From Gammaproteobacteria bacterium (GTDB taxonomy: Bacteria > Pseudomonadota > Gammaproteobacteria > DSM-16500), in contig JABDBD010000020.1 in the NCBI GenBank assembly GCA_013288815.1, positions 1 to 52,101 on the forward strand: a stretch of 52,101 nucleotides of DNA, read 5' to 3'. Below the pieces are notes generated by a model, which made no database searches, was not told the DNA's origin, and was given only the letters and a program-made list of their open reading frames with translations. Shown in pieces: positions 1-8,272 of the stretch. Every line of letters starts with the position of its first letter. Position 1 is the stretch's first letter. The translations under genes were made by a program, and so were the position numbers.

Positions 1-1607
1 TTGATTGCGCGTGCTGACCGGAAGGACACGGTTTTTTCATTAATTGTTGGTAAGTCAATAATTACGCACCTATCTAACAAGTCTTGACGAGTAATCAACT
101 CGCTAATGCCATTTAGAATAACTGGACGTTTAATATCGATTACTGCTTCGGAACCAGTAGTATAGAATTTTCTTCTGGCAAATCCTCCGCCGGTTGATAG
201 ACAACATAGGTCATCTTGATTTTCTATAGATAATTTACTTACGTTGTTATAAGAAACTAGTAAATTGTTTGCGGCCGCAACTAAAATATCATCTGCATTT
301 TTAGGCGCATTTCGAAGGTTAGGCAGGCTAGGATCAATAATCTTTCTTAATATTTCTTGAGTATGACTTTTGCCTGAACCCTGCATTCCCATTAATATTA
401 ATAAAGGAAATGGCGTATGAGGTCTCCAACATTCGAGCATCCATGCTAGTACTAATATTTGTGCTGAGGTTGGAATATTGATATGTTTCCATAATAAGTT
501 CACGTTACCATTTTCTAGTGGCATTGGTAATGGTTGCATATTCTGTAAACCTTTAAATCTAACTGGATAGCTATTTAAAATACTCCATCCATTCGCTGAA
601 ACCTCGATTGCCTGCCATTTTTTGTCAGCAATATTAATGTAGATTTTTTCGTTAAAATTGCCGACACGCATGCATACATGATGACATTCGCCTTCAAATG
701 TTGCTTTCCCTTTTATTATCGACAAAACATCATTTAAGGATGTATGACTTATAGATGTTTTATACGTATTCCAAAATTGATGTGCCAGCCAATTTTTAAA
801 TTCATCACTCTCTATTGGCCAAATTTCCTGATGATCAATATTTTTAAACATTGCGTAGGACTGCTTTTGTTCATCATGAAAAAATTCAATTTCATCAATA
901 AGATTAAGAAGAAGATTTGCTTTACTAAAATCTGAATTTTGATTACCTACTTCAATGTTAGAATCAGATAATGATAGCTTTCCTATTTCCTGTTTTGTTG
1001 ATGTTGGTTTTATAAGTGGCAAAGATAAAATATCGTTACGGGATGTCCCGGGGTTTTTTACAAGCCAATCAACATAGTCACCTTTTAATGGTAACTTTAA
1101 TTTTTCAATATCTATCCACCATACCTCACAATTTAATTTTAATAAAATATCAGTAACAGTTATTGCATATTGCAATCCTTGTTTATCAGCATCACGCCAA
1201 ATAATTACTTTTTTTCCCTTTAAAATTTCCCAATCAGCACCTACTGCGCTATTCCACCCACCAGAAGTGGTTGCAATTAATCCCATTTTAATAAATTCAT
1301 CTACACATTTTTCCCCTTCATGGATATATATAGGTTCTGCTGGATTATTAATAATATCTGGTAGTCTATAAATTGGTTTTTTCTTAAGGTTAAAATCAGG
1401 TTCTTTTAAGAGAAATTTACCACTTCTATCCTGATGCATTGGCCATATGATTTTTTCTGCTGTGTTAAAATTTTTTAATCTAATACGCCAAAATATGATA
1501 GTGCCACTAATGTCTTGGTATTCATGCAAAGCTATTAATTTAAAACCATTTTTGATTTTTTTATCACAAAAATTTCTTGCCGCTATTTGGGGTGTTAATT
1601 TATTCAT
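1..1607 (-). CDS. TOPRIM/ATPase replication protein of a mobile island (partial)
   Basis: Open from an ATG at 1607 to the window start, giving 535 visible residues; the C-terminus lies outside. A TOPRIM-like region is seen at about residues 92-145 (IHEGEK near 95-100, then WRDADKQG near 137-144), as in DnaG-type and phage primases. A P-loop ATPase region follows, with GMQGSGKS at 407-414. It is probably the primase-helicase or replication ATPase of a P4-like island. The start overlaps the stop of the upstream zinc-finger gene by 8 bases, which suggests coupled translation. The zinc-binding part of a primase is missing here and sits in that separate gene. The domain assignment is firm enough; the exact role in excision or replication is inferred. 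Confidence 0.75.
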   Translation of the reverse strand, partial: MNKLTPQIAARNFCDKKIKNGFKLIALHEYQDISGTIIFWRIRLKNFNTAEKIIWPMHQDRSGKFLLKEPDFNLKKKPIYRLPDIINNPAEPIYIHEGEKCVDEFIKMGLIATTSGGWNSAVGADWEILKGKKVIIWRDADKQGLQYAITVTDILLKLNCEVWWIDIEKLKLPLKGDYVDWLVKNPGTSRNDILSLPLIKPTSTKQEIGKLSLSDSNIEVGNQNSDFSKANLLLNLIDEIEFFHDEQKQSYAMFKNIDHQEIWPIESDEFKNWLAHQFWNTYKTSISHTSLNDVLSIIKGKATFEGECHHVCMRVGNFNEKIYINIADKKWQAIEVSANGWSILNSYPVRFKGLQNMQPLPMPLENGNVNLLWKHINIPTSAQILVLAWMLECWRPHTPFPLLILMGMQGSGKSHTQEILRKIIDPSLPNLRNAPKNADDILVAAANNLLVSYNNVSKLSIENQDDLCCLSTGGGFARRKFYTTGSEAVIDIKRPVILNGISELITRQDLLDRCVIIDLPTINEKTVSFRSARAI

Positions 1608-1884
1608 GGGACCATGCTCCAAAAAAGTTAATGGTTTCAATAAAGCTCAATTTGTAACGTAGACGATGAAATGCAATGATGTCGCAACCTTTGGCTCCGC
1701 AAGCGAAGCATTTGAAATTGCCGTTTACCATTGAGATACTCAAGCTGGGATTGTTGTCAGGCTCATGAAAGCAGCATTTCACTCTTACCCATTCCAATTT
1801 AATTTTTAAACCTGGAAATTGTTTGCTGTAATATTCCGAAGGTGTTGGTAGCAGTGCTCGATTAAACTTTTTTTTGTTTTTCAT
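1600..1884 (-). CDS. CHC2-type zinc-finger primase subunit, small
   Basis: A 94-residue protein with a CHC2 zinc ribbon: C37-x2-H40 followed by C59-x2-C62, with the usual NNPSLSI and FACGAKGCDIIAF context. In DnaG and phage primases this finger recognises the template and is the N-terminal domain. Here it is a free-standing protein that overlaps the TOPRIM/ATPase gene downstream by 8 bases and the AlpA-like gene upstream by 4 bases (ATGA). The two products probably act together as a split primase. Alternatively it could be a remnant of a once-fused gene, but both reading frames are clean and the overlaps look like normal operon junctions. Confidence 0.8.
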   Translation of the reverse strand: MKNKKKFNRALLPTPSEYYSKQFPGLKIKLEWVRVKCCFHEPDNNPSLSISMVNGNFKCFACGAKGCDIIAFHRLRYKLSFIETINFFGAWSHE

Positions 1885-2120
1885 GATTTCGCCCCTTTTA
1901 CTTGTCGGCTTTCCTGGATGCGCTGTTCTATCCAGTCAAATATTTCTTGTTCGATCCAAGCCACATTTCGTTTTCCCATGGATATTGGTTTTGGGAACCT
2001 TCCTAGAGCGATTTCTTGATATACCCATGAGCGAGAACCACCGATCAGTTCTAATACTCTTGGAAGTCTTGCTAGCTTTGGCGATGATCTTTTTGTTTGT
2101 TCGTTTGCATGAATACGCAT
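1881..2120 (-). CDS. AlpA-like helix-turn-helix regulator
   Basis: A 79-residue protein with the short MerR/excisionase-like winged HTH of the AlpA family: RVLELIGGSRSWVYQEIALGRFPKP at about residues 21-45, then a basic wing (MGKRNVAW). AlpA proteins activate integrase expression or act as excision factors in P4-like and CP4-57-like elements. A strong ribosome-binding site, AGGAGG, lies just before the ATG. It is the first gene of the AlpA-zinc finger-primase operon. Family membership is clear; whether it activates the integrase about 7 kb away is inference. Confidence 0.85.
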   Translation of the reverse strand: MRIHANEQTKRSSPKLARLPRVLELIGGSRSWVYQEIALGRFPKPISMGKRNVAWIEQEIFDWIEQRIQESRQVKGAKS

Positions 2121-2162
2121 AGTTCCTCCTATTGGATGTAATTAACACCAACAGGAAAACAC

Positions 2163-2246
2163 GGGCGAAATTGGGGCGAAAGAAGCGCTTATTAAATAAA
2201 AAATTCAATATAATCAAATACAAGCGAGGGGCGAATTGATTTCGCC
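2163..2246. repeat. GGGCGAAA repeats upstream of the AlpA-like gene
   Basis: GGGCGAAA occurs at 2163-2170 and again at 2174-2181, one helical turn apart. A near copy, GGGCGAAT, lies at 2229-2236 and is followed by its inverse, so that GGCGAA (2230-2235) and TTCGCC (2241-2246) form a small hairpin. The group sits between two minus-strand genes, directly upstream of the AlpA-like operon. It could be an operator for AlpA or for an island repressor, or iterons for the island primase. Nothing in the sequence decides between these. Confidence 0.45.
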
Positions 2247-2286
2247 GAAAGCGGGCGGAAGCTGAAGTTTGCTTTTAGATAGGGTA

Positions 2287-2901
2287 TTATTTTCGATGAG
2301 ACCTGTTCATGTTGATAATCCTATCTAGTGATTCTGGATCGAGATATTCGCCATTCTTTTTTTGTACATATGATGAATCGTCTTTTTTTAATCGTTCAAA
2401 TGTTTCTTTAACGACAGATTTCTTATCCCAGGTTGGATACTCTTTAATAATCTGGTCGGCTGTTTCTTGCCATTTTTTATTGCGTTGCACGGTAGTAAAG
2501 ACAGGTTTTTTGGCATTAGCTGAATTAGTTTTGTTCACTAAATTTAATTTCTTGGCGATATATGGATAGCTATCTACAAACTTTTGTTGATCTTGTTCGA
2601 CAAGGCTATCGAAGAATATTTTTGCCTCTGCAAGTAGTTTTTTTATGACAGTGATACCGTTGTATAGTGCTTTATTTACATGGTCAAAAATATTTAGATG
2701 TTTATAAAACCACCAAGGGCCATTACTACAAATGATATTTGTTATTTCATTAGCTTCTATAATAAAAACTGAGACGTCTCTCCAATCACTATCATTTATT
2801 TTTATGCATTCATCTGGATTAACACCCACAATAAGACAAGCTGCTGTTTGAGGCATGCAACCTTCAGTGTGAAGAAAACGCTTATAATTTATCTTTTTCA
2901 T
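2287..2901 (-). CDS. Uncharacterised island protein, 204 residues
   Basis: I do not recognise a family. The protein is soluble, with no signal peptide or membrane segment. The N-terminal half carries a Trp/Tyr-rich patch around 63-70 (PWWFYKHL). The C-terminal half is charged, and its segment at about 148-190 (WQETADQIIKEYPTWDKKSVVKETFERL) looks like the helical repeat found in small phage and island proteins. It lies between the replication operon and the restriction operon, on the same strand as the former but separated from it by about 165 bases, so it probably has its own promoter. It may be an island regulator or accessory replication protein; that is a guess from position only. Confidence 0.6.
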   Translation of the reverse strand: MKKINYKRFLHTEGCMPQTAACLIVGVNPDECIKINDSDWRDVSVFIIEANEITNIICSNGPWWFYKHLNIFDHVNKALYNGITVIKKLLAEAKIFFDSLVEQDQQKFVDSYPYIAKKLNLVNKTNSANAKKPVFTTVQRNKKWQETADQIIKEYPTWDKKSVVKETFERLKKDDSSYVQKKNGEYLDPESLDRIINMNRSHRK

Positions 2902-3026
2902 TGTCTTATATCCTTACAAATAATGTGGGCTACGGTCCTGTGATTTGTTGATTTATTCGTCACAAAGTCATATACCTATGTCCCTCTTATCAGGGTGTTA
3001 ATTAAGGTCTTGGATTGTATAAGAAC

Positions 3027-3057
3027 TTGCTGTACATTGCAGTACATTCGCAGTATA
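3027..3057. promoter_or_regulatory. Three tandem 10-base repeats, likely operator of the restriction operon
   Basis: TTGCTGTACA (3027-3036), TTGCAGTACA (3037-3046) and TCGCAGTATA (3048-3057) stand head to tail, 10 and 11 bases apart, and end 19 bases before the start of the ribbon-helix-helix gene. Tandem sites on one helix face are typical of operators bound side by side by ribbon-helix-helix dimers (Arc/CopG class). The pair TGTAC/GTACA at 3031-3046 also forms an inverted repeat. Inferred use: autoregulation of the regulator-hsdMSR operon. Confidence 0.55.
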
Positions 3058-3076
3058 TGTTAATGGTATATAAAAT

Positions 3077-3280
3077 ATGTCCAATAATAAGACAGCTACT
3101 CTAACGTTTAGAATTGAGCCAAAGCTCAAAAAGGGGCTGCAAGCTGCTGCTGCTCGTCAGCATCGTTCTATCGCCAATATGGTGGAAATGTTGATTCGTG
3201 ATTACTGCGAACGAAATGGCATTAGCATTTCGGAGCTGGATGATTTGCTGGTTAGTGACAAAATAGATAAGGTGAAATGA
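3077..3280 (+). CDS. Ribbon-helix-helix DNA-binding protein heading the hsd operon
   Basis: A 67-residue protein with an Arc/CopG-like fold: a beta strand (TATLTFRIEPKLKKGL, residues 6-21) followed by two helices ending at about residue 46 (RSIANMVEMLIRDYCERNG). Such proteins bind DNA as dimers and act as repressors or antitoxins. Its stop overlaps the hsdM start (bases 3277-3280), so the two are co-translated. It has no toxin partner of its own beside it. The likely role is control of the restriction-modification operon through the repeats immediately upstream. An antitoxin whose toxin is elsewhere is a less likely alternative. Confidence 0.8.
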   Translation: MSNNKTATLTFRIEPKLKKGLQAAAARQHRSIANMVEMLIRDYCERNGISISELDDLLVSDKIDKVK

Positions 3281-4731
3281 TGTTTGAACAAACGTTTAAA
3301 AATATCGATGATATTTTGCATAAAGATGCAGGTTGCAGCAGTGAGCTTGATTATGTAGAACAAACTTCCTGGATATTGTTTCTAAAGTATCTTGATGATT
3401 TCGAAAAAGATAAACAGGCTGAGGCTGAATTGGCCAGTAAGAAATATATCCCAATTATAGACCCCCAATATCGCTGGGAAGTTTGGGCAACACCGAAAGG
3501 AAAAAATGGAAAATTAGACCATCATAAGGCATTAAGTGGTGATGATCTGAAAGAATTTGTTGATCATAAGCTTTTCCCATATTTTAAAAAATTTAAAGCA
3601 TCTGCTGAAAGTCCTAATACCATTCAATATAAGATCGGCGAAATTTTTAATGAATTGAAAAATAAAATTCAAAGTGGTTATAACCTGAGAGAAGTAATTA
3701 ATTTAGTCGACGAATTAAGGTTTAGATCACACGCTGAAAAGCATGAGATGTCTCATCTTTATGAAGACAAAATTAAAAACATGGGTAGCGCGGGCAGAAA
3801 TGGTGGTGAATATTACACACCGAGGCCGCTTATCAAAACGATTGTTAAAGTAGTCGACCCAAAAATTGGTGAAAAAGTTTATGATGGAGCGGCGGGTTCA
3901 GCTGGCTTCTTGGTTGAGGCATTTGAATATCTCAATAATAAAAACCTAAGTACGAAAGACATACAGACATTACAGAAAAAAACTTTTTACGGCAAAGAAA
4001 AGAAATCGCTGGCTTACATCATTGGCATCATGAACATGATTCTTCATGGTATTGAAGCTCCTAACATTGTTCACACAAATACTTTGACTGAAAATATTGA
4101 TGATATTCAGGAAAAAGATCGCTATGACGTGATTCTTGCCAATCCTCCTTTCGGGGGTAAAGAGCGAGCAGAGGTTCAACAGAATTTTCCTATTAAGACT
4201 GGTGAAACAGCGTTTTTATTTTTGCAGCATTTTATTAAAGCGCTAAAGGCTGGTGGTAGGGCTGGTATTGTTATCAAAAATACATTTCTCTCAAATACGG
4301 ATAATGCTTCAGTTAGTCTTCGAAAATTACTATTAGAAAGCTGTAATCTCCATACGGTTCTCGATCTGCCTGGAGGTACATTTACCGGTGCTGGTGTAAA
4401 AACGGTGGTGTTATTTTTTGAAAAGGGCAGTGCTACTAAGAAGGTATGGTTTTATCAACTTAATTTGGGTAGAAATCTTGGTAAGACCAATGCGTTGAAC
4501 GAAAAAGATTTGGCTGAATTTGTAACGCTGCAAAAAACAAAACTCGATAGTGAGAACTCTTGGAGCATTGCTGTAAAAGACATAGATAAAAACACATTTG
4601 ACCTTAGTGCCAAAAACTCTAATAAAAAAGAAGGGACTGCTTTACGCCAGCCACAAGTAATTTTAAAAGAAATGAAAGTTTTAGATCGAGAAAGTGCTGA
4701 CATTTTAAACTCGATTTTGGAGCTGATATGA
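3277..4731 (+). CDS. hsdM: Type I restriction-modification methyltransferase subunit HsdM
   Basis: A 484-residue N6-adenine DNA methyltransferase subunit. It has an N-terminal helical HsdM domain to about residue 150, the EYYTPR segment at 178-183, the SAM-binding motif I as DGAAGSAGFL at 203-212, and the catalytic NPPF motif at 289-292. HsdM2-HsdS methylates the host site and, with HsdR, forms the restriction complex. The length is normal and all key motifs are present. Two ATGs are adjacent (3277 and 3280); AAGG lies just before the first. The gene overlaps the upstream regulator and, by 4 bases (ATGA), hsdS. Confidence 0.95.
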   Translation: MMFEQTFKNIDDILHKDAGCSSELDYVEQTSWILFLKYLDDFEKDKQAEAELASKKYIPIIDPQYRWEVWATPKGKNGKLDHHKALSGDDLKEFVDHKLFPYFKKFKASAESPNTIQYKIGEIFNELKNKIQSGYNLREVINLVDELRFRSHAEKHEMSHLYEDKIKNMGSAGRNGGEYYTPRPLIKTIVKVVDPKIGEKVYDGAAGSAGFLVEAFEYLNNKNLSTKDIQTLQKKTFYGKEKKSLAYIIGIMNMILHGIEAPNIVHTNTLTENIDDIQEKDRYDVILANPPFGGKERAEVQQNFPIKTGETAFLFLQHFIKALKAGGRAGIVIKNTFLSNTDNASVSLRKLLLESCNLHTVLDLPGGTFTGAGVKTVVLFFEKGSATKKVWFYQLNLGRNLGKTNALNEKDLAEFVTLQKTKLDSENSWSIAVKDIDKNTFDLSAKNSNKKEGTALRQPQVILKEMKVLDRESADILNSILELI

Positions 4732-5930
4732 ACCAAGATGAGGTGAGTCTGCCAAAGGGTTGGGAAATAAAAAAATTGAGGGAAATCCTAAAAATTCAAA
4801 ATGGATATGCTTTCAATTCAAAACTCTTCTCAAGTGAAAGAGGGACGCCTTTAATAAGAATTAGAGATATAAAGCAAGGTGTTGGAACTGAAACTAATTT
4901 CAACGGATTATATGATAAAAAGTATGAGGTAAAAGCTGGTGACTTTCTAATTGGAATGGACGGTGAGTTTGGGTGCTATGAATGGAAGGGTGACATAGCT
5001 TTATTAAATCAGCGAGTTTGTAGGTTACAGGAATTTAATAATAGACTTTATCCAAGGTTTCTTTTTTATGTAATAAACAAATATCTCAAAGCAATTGAGG
5101 ATGTAACAGCATTTACAACAGTTAAGCATATCTCATCAAAGCAAATTGAAAACATTGAAATCCCTCTTCCCCCAATCCTCGAACAGCAACACATCGTGGC
5201 CATCTTGGATAAAGCCTTCGGTGCCATAGCGAAGGCAAAAGTTAATACTGAACAAAACCTCAAAAATAGCAAAGAACTTTTTGAGAGTTATTTAGAAGGG
5301 ATATTTGCTGATAAACAATGGGAAAGAAAAACTATTGGCGAAGTTTGTGAACACGTTGAATATGGTACATCTACAAAATCGAAAAAAGTTGGGGAAATTG
5401 CGGTTTTAAGAATGGGCAATATCCAGAATGGGAGATTTACTTGGGATAAGCTTGTATATTCTAGTGATGCAGATGATAACAGACAATATTTACTCAAATA
5501 CAATGATGTTCTGTTTAATAGAACAAACAGCCCTGAATTAGTTGGGAAAACTGCAATTTATAAAGGTGAAATGCCTGCAATTTTTGCTGGATATTTGATT
5601 CGTCTTCACAGAAAAGAAAACTTATTAGATGCTGATTTTCTAAACTACTATTTGAATAGCAAGATGGCAATGGAGTATGGAAAGACTGTTGTAATTTCAA
5701 GTGTTAATCAGGCAAATATTAATGGAACGAAACTAAAAGGTTATCCAATTCCTTGCCCATCATTAAAAGCACAACAAACTATTGTTCAAAAAATCGATGC
5801 ACTTTCATCCGAAACTAAAAAACTCGAGGCTGTATATCAAGCTAAAATTATTAATTTGGAAGAGTTAAAAAAATCGATTTTGCAAAAAGCATTTAGTGGT
5901 GAGCTAACCAAAGCTGAGGTTGTTGCATGA
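4728..5930 (+). CDS. hsdS: Type I restriction-modification specificity subunit HsdS
   Basis: A 400-residue protein with the two-fold layout of specificity subunits: target-recognition domain 1 (about 1-145), a conserved helical spacer beginning IPLPPILEQQHIVAILD (about 145-195), target-recognition domain 2 (about 195-340), and a second helical region with PSLKAQQTIVQKID (about 343-395). Each recognition domain reads one half of a bipartite DNA target, which cannot be predicted from sequence by eye. It overlaps hsdM and hsdR by 4 bases each. No internal repeats or inverted second copy suggesting phase-variable specificity switching are present. Confidence 0.95.
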   Translation: MNQDEVSLPKGWEIKKLREILKIQNGYAFNSKLFSSERGTPLIRIRDIKQGVGTETNFNGLYDKKYEVKAGDFLIGMDGEFGCYEWKGDIALLNQRVCRLQEFNNRLYPRFLFYVINKYLKAIEDVTAFTTVKHISSKQIENIEIPLPPILEQQHIVAILDKAFGAIAKAKVNTEQNLKNSKELFESYLEGIFADKQWERKTIGEVCEHVEYGTSTKSKKVGEIAVLRMGNIQNGRFTWDKLVYSSDADDNRQYLLKYNDVLFNRTNSPELVGKTAIYKGEMPAIFAGYLIRLHRKENLLDADFLNYYLNSKMAMEYGKTVVISSVNQANINGTKLKGYPIPCPSLKAQQTIVQKIDALSSETKKLEAVYQAKIINLEELKKSILQKAFSGELTKAEVVA

Positions 5931-8248
5931 TGACGGAAGACGAAACACGGGCAGAGCTAATTGATCCCAAGCTTCGTGAAAGCGGCTGGGGCGTCATCGA
6001 AGGCACTAAGGTGTTTCGTAATCACGCGATTACAAAAGGCAGGATTCAGGTTGGTGGCCGTCGCGAGATACCGAAACGTGCTGATTATGTCTTAGCTTAT
6101 AAGAATCAAAAGCTCGCTGTAATTGAAGCTAAAAGTGCAGATTTGCAAGTAGGTGAAGGCGTTGCGCAGGCTAAAGAGTATGCATCTAAGATGTGCTTAG
6201 AAACAACTTTTTCTACCAATGGTAAAGAGATATATCAGATATGTTTAAAATCAGGTGAAGAAAAATTAGTTGATCGATTTCCCACACCTGATGAACTCTG
6301 GCAAAAAGCATTTCCTGATAAAAATAATTGGCGTGATCAATTTGATGCTGTTCCATTTAATGATATTAGCGGCACTAAACCTCCTTATTTTTATCAAGAA
6401 ATTGCTGTGAATCGCGTGTTGAATGCTGTTGCCAATGAGCGCGATCGCATCTTGCTAACATTGGCAACTGGTACAGGCAAAACCTTTATTGCATTTCAAA
6501 TTGCATGGAAATTATTTCATGCTCGATGGAATTTAAAGCGTGATAGTTCGCGACGTCCGCGGATATTATTTTTAGCTGACCGAAACATATTGGCAAATCA
6601 AGCATTTAACGATTTCTCGGCATTCCCAGAAGATGCTTTAGTTCGCATTGACCCAAAAGAAATCAGGAAGCGAGGTAAAGTACCAACAAATGGTAGTATT
6701 TTCTTTACTATCTTTCAGACGTTCATGACAGGTAAGGATAATAAGCCTTATTTTGGCGATTACCCGTCCGACTATTTTGATTTTATCATCATTGATGAGT
6801 GTCATCGCGGTGGTGCGAATGATGAAAGTAACTGGCGCGGCATCTTGGAATATTTTTCTCCTGCCCTTCAATTAGGTTTGACAGCCACACCAAAGAGAAA
6901 AGGCAATGTGGATACGTATGCTTATTTTGGCGATCCGGTTTATGAGTATTCATTAAGAGAAGGTGTTAATGATGGCTTTTTGACTCCGTTTAAAGTTAAA
7001 CGCATTCAAACAACACTTGATGAATACATCTATACTTCCGAAGATACAGTTGTTGAAGGTGAAATTGAAGAAGGCAAGGTTTATCAAGAAGCTGATTTCA
7101 ATAAAATCATTGAAATTAAAACCAAGGAAGCAAATAGAGTCGATATTTTTCTTTCTATGATCAACAAGAATGAAAAAACCATTGTATTTTGTGCAACTCA
7201 AAATCATGCGGCAGCTGTGCGTGATTTGATAAATCAGAAATGTAAAAATAAAAACTCGTTTTATTGTGTACGTGTGACCGCTAATGACGGTGCATTAGGC
7301 GATCAATACCTGCGTGATTTTCGCGATAATGAAAAAATGATTCCGACTATATTAACCACTTCTCAAAAGTTATCCACTGGTGTCGATGCAAGAAATGTTC
7401 GCAATATTGTTTTGATGCGTCCAATTAATTCTATGATTGAGTTTAAGCAAATCATTGGTCGTGGTACGCGTATATTTGATGGTAAAGATTATTTCACCAT
7501 TTATGATTTTGTGGGTGCATACCATCATTTTAACGATTCCGCATGGGATGGCGAGCCGCTAGATGAGACGACTGTTGGTGAGGGGAGAGAGTCTAAGGTT
7601 CGTGAACCGTCTGAACCTTATGTTGCAGAAGAAGAACAAGAAGAAAATAGAAGAACAATAGTAAAAATTAAATTGCGTGATGGGAAAGAAAGACAAATTC
7701 AGCATATGGTTGCTACTTCATTTTGGAGTGCCGATGGTCGACCCATTTCTGCTGAAGAATTTATGCAAAATTTATATGGATCATTGCCAGCATTTTTCAA
7801 TAGTGAAACTGAATTGCAGCAAATTTGGTCTGATCCATCCACTCGCCATGCTTTGCTAGAAAAATTGGAACAGGCAGGATATAGTCATGATGTTTTGATT
7901 GAGTTGCAAAAGCTAGTTAATGCTGAAGATAGTGACCTATTTGATGTGCTTGAATTTGTAGCGTATAACGTTTCGCCAATTACACGCGAAGAGCGTGTTG
8001 CTAAGGCGCAATCTAGGATATTTACACCGCTTAATAACAAACAAAAGGAATTTCTTGAATTTGTTTTATCAAAATATATTGAGTCGGGTGTAGAGGAGCT
8101 TGCTCAGGAGAAATTACCAGATTTGCTACGCTTAAAATATCGTGCTATTGCGGATGCACAAGAAGAGTTGGGCAGCCTTGAGAATATTAAGTCTACTTTC
8201 GTGCAATTTCAGAAGTATTTGTATCAGCAAAATTCGTTGCATTCGTAA
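5927..8248 (+). CDS. hsdR: Type I restriction endonuclease subunit HsdR (EcoEI-like)
   Basis: A 773-residue motor and nuclease subunit. The N-terminal nuclease domain shows D53 and E67-A-K69 of the PD-(D/E)xK site (ADYVLAY, then VIEAKS). The translocase follows, with TGTGKT at 181-186, DECH at 290-293, GLTATPKR a little later and GRGTR in the second RecA-like domain. The C-terminal part resembles the EcoEI-type HsdR C-domain. It uses ATP to pull DNA past the bound complex and cleaves unmodified DNA. The length fits the shorter EcoEI-like class. The frame is intact and overlaps hsdS (ATGATGA region), so the whole system is probably active. Confidence 0.95.
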   Translation: MMTEDETRAELIDPKLRESGWGVIEGTKVFRNHAITKGRIQVGGRREIPKRADYVLAYKNQKLAVIEAKSADLQVGEGVAQAKEYASKMCLETTFSTNGKEIYQICLKSGEEKLVDRFPTPDELWQKAFPDKNNWRDQFDAVPFNDISGTKPPYFYQEIAVNRVLNAVANERDRILLTLATGTGKTFIAFQIAWKLFHARWNLKRDSSRRPRILFLADRNILANQAFNDFSAFPEDALVRIDPKEIRKRGKVPTNGSIFFTIFQTFMTGKDNKPYFGDYPSDYFDFIIIDECHRGGANDESNWRGILEYFSPALQLGLTATPKRKGNVDTYAYFGDPVYEYSLREGVNDGFLTPFKVKRIQTTLDEYIYTSEDTVVEGEIEEGKVYQEADFNKIIEIKTKEANRVDIFLSMINKNEKTIVFCATQNHAAAVRDLINQKCKNKNSFYCVRVTANDGALGDQYLRDFRDNEKMIPTILTTSQKLSTGVDARNVRNIVLMRPINSMIEFKQIIGRGTRIFDGKDYFTIYDFVGAYHHFNDSAWDGEPLDETTVGEGRESKVREPSEPYVAEEEQEENRRTIVKIKLRDGKERQIQHMVATSFWSADGRPISAEEFMQNLYGSLPAFFNSETELQQIWSDPSTRHALLEKLEQAGYSHDVLIELQKLVNAEDSDLFDVLEFVAYNVSPITREERVAKAQSRIFTPLNNKQKEFLEFVLSKYIESGVEELAQEKLPDLLRLKYRAIADAQEELGSLENIKSTFVQFQKYLYQQNSLHS

Positions 8249-8272
8249 TTTTGAATTTTATGGAAATAGAAT

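Noticed and set aside
4728-5930. Phase-variable specificity switching in hsdS
   Set aside because: Only one hsdS is present, with no inverted partial copy or recombinase dedicated to it.
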